Shown here: positions 63,132-64,000 of the stretch, one piece after another
Layout: every line of letters starts with the position of its first letter
How positions within the stretch are numbered: the first letter of the stretch is position 1
NCBI GenBank assembly: GCA_001630475.1
Contig: KV419439.1
Coordinates: forward strand, 107,155-171,154
Length of the DNA stretch: 64,000 nt
Reading direction: 5' to 3'
Source of the DNA: Sistotremastrum niveocremeum HHB9708
Taxonomy: Eukaryota; Basidiomycota; Agaricomycetes; Sistotremastrales; Sistotremastraceae
The notes under the pieces: model-generated
What the model saw: only the letters and a program-made list of their open reading frames with translations
The model's database searches: none
Told to the model about the DNA's origin: nothing
Made by a program: the position numbers and the translations under genes

Positions 63132-63592
63132 TAGTGTTTGCAAGTCAGGTCACTTAACCGCCAAATAACCGCGACTTAGCCGTAACTTAACCATTTGTGA
63201 CCTAACCATGGTTAATGGTCATGGCTCAGAGCTGGTGGTCAAGTCACAGTCATAGACCTCCCCGGAATCCTTAACCGCTTGCCTTGACCAACATGGGTAG
63301 ATCCTTGTCTACAGCCTTCCCCAGGCCTTCTGGTGTGTTCTGCTTGTCATATACATCATATATGAGGACCAATAACCTAGATTAAGTGGTAAAAAGTGGA
63401 GATTTATGACTTTTTTGAGGTCATAACCGCAGTAACCGGTCAAAGTCAGGTCATGGTCACCCAATTTTGGCTTAACCGTGACCGTTGGTGGTTATAGGTT
63501 ACAGCAAAACCTGTTAACCATAACCGTGGTTTGGTTACGGTTCGGGCCTCCGAGGGGCCCATAACCTAACTTAACCTGACTTTCAAACACTA
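63132..63592. mobile_element. 461-bp MITE with 8-bp target duplication
   Basis: Flanked by ATCGTGAT at 63124-63131 and 63593-63600. The inverted ends are TAGTGTTTGCAAGTCAGGT and TAGTGTTTGAAAGTCAGGT (18 of 19 match). The interior is full of AACCGTGACC and TAACC-like short motifs on both strands and lacks coding potential. The TIR start TAGTGTT and the 8-bp duplication fit the hAT superfamily, but the ends differ from those of the element at 61,268. Confidence 0.85.
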
Positions 63593-63733
63593 ATCGTGAT
63601 TACGGTTCAGGAGAAGCAACCAAATTAAATTCGGTTGAAGGTCCCAGAGCTTCATCAACAAGTACACGAGCGCCAAAATATGGCCAGAAAGTGATTTACG
63701 TAAATACAGTATTCTATTACAACAGCCAAACAC

Positions 63734-64000
63734 TAGTGTTCCAAGGTCCAGTTGCCGTGACCGGTGGCAACCGGCAGTCGTGACCGGACCGTGACCGGAC
63801 CGCAGTTGCCGGTTGCCTAGGTTCTTGGAAAATCAGGCAACCGGCAACCGCAGTCATGACCGGTCGTGACCGTGGTCGCAACCAAGGACCCTTAAGGGTC
63901 CCCAACCAGGGTATCCAGAGGGTATTTTGGGTCCCAAATGGGTGTTTATAGTGACATAGCTGGTATATATTGGTCTCTATATGCATGTACCACATCATAT
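63734..64000. repeat. Possible left part of another repeat element, cut by the window edge
   Basis: Begins TAGTGTTCCAAGGTCCAG, similar in its first bases to the TIR of the preceding MITE. It continues with dense CCGGTGGCAACCGGCAG, GTGACCGGACC and GGTTGCC motifs that repeat in both orientations. No right end lies within the window. Confidence 0.35.

Overview
The window is nuclear DNA of a filamentous basidiomycete, most likely Agaricomycotina. Genes are compact and split by many short introns of about 45-70 bases with GT-AG ends. Several families are typical of mushroom-forming fungi: a macrofage-activating-type GPI glycoprotein, short lineage-specific F-box/LRR proteins and small TIR transposons. 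I could not name the species. Exon coordinates were worked out by hand from reading frame, splice signals and family motifs. For almost every gene listed, the exon lengths add up to a whole number of codons.

Layout. 1-1.6 kb: 3' truncated gene for an F-box-like + CK1-like protein whose catalytic Asp is gone (minus). 2.2-3.4 kb: a TIR-bounded element with a spliced-gene-like interior. 3.8-9.2 kb: a conserved protein of unknown function and the Golgi Ca2+/Mn2+ ATPase PMR1 (plus). 9.3-20.4 kb: a run of minus-strand genes (single-pass membrane protein, unknown protein, RluA-type tRNA pseudouridine synthase, CHY zinc-finger protein, a decayed Cys-rich locus, splicing factor CWC15). 20.4-24.0 kb: gene-poor. 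24.0-36.9 kb: a molybdenum-cofactor-sulfurase-like class V aminotransferase (plus), a long ABCC transporter (minus), an F-box/LRR protein (plus) and a Rieske-type mononuclear iron oxygenase (plus). 41.5-54.8 kb: GPI glycoprotein, four-RRM protein Nrd1, NIF3/YqfO-like small protein, F-BAR/SH3 cytokinesis protein and INO1.

The most unusual structure is an inverted segmental duplication of about 3.65 kb. Its arms are at 37,215-41,218 (minus) and 56,628-60,290 (plus), about 15 kb apart. Each arm carries gene A (unknown protein) and F-box gene B. The plus arm is intact in both genes. The minus arm is decaying: gene A has a frameshift and stops, and gene B has taken a 350-bp TA-flanked MITE. A third F-box copy, in tandem with the plus arm, is broken by a 12-bp insertion carrying a stop and by a 940-bp hAT-type element with a perfect 8-bp target duplication. 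Between genes A and B lies a block of roughly 400 bp that is about 97% identical between arms, clearly more conserved than the coding sequence on either side. The last 1.3 kb is made of small repeats, including another 461-bp element with an 8-bp target duplication.

The housekeeping genes (PMR1, CWC15, PUS9-like, NRD1, F-BAR, INO1) show no shared pathway. The accessory part (F-box copies, gene A, MITEs) looks like a rapidly turning-over, lineage-specific region.
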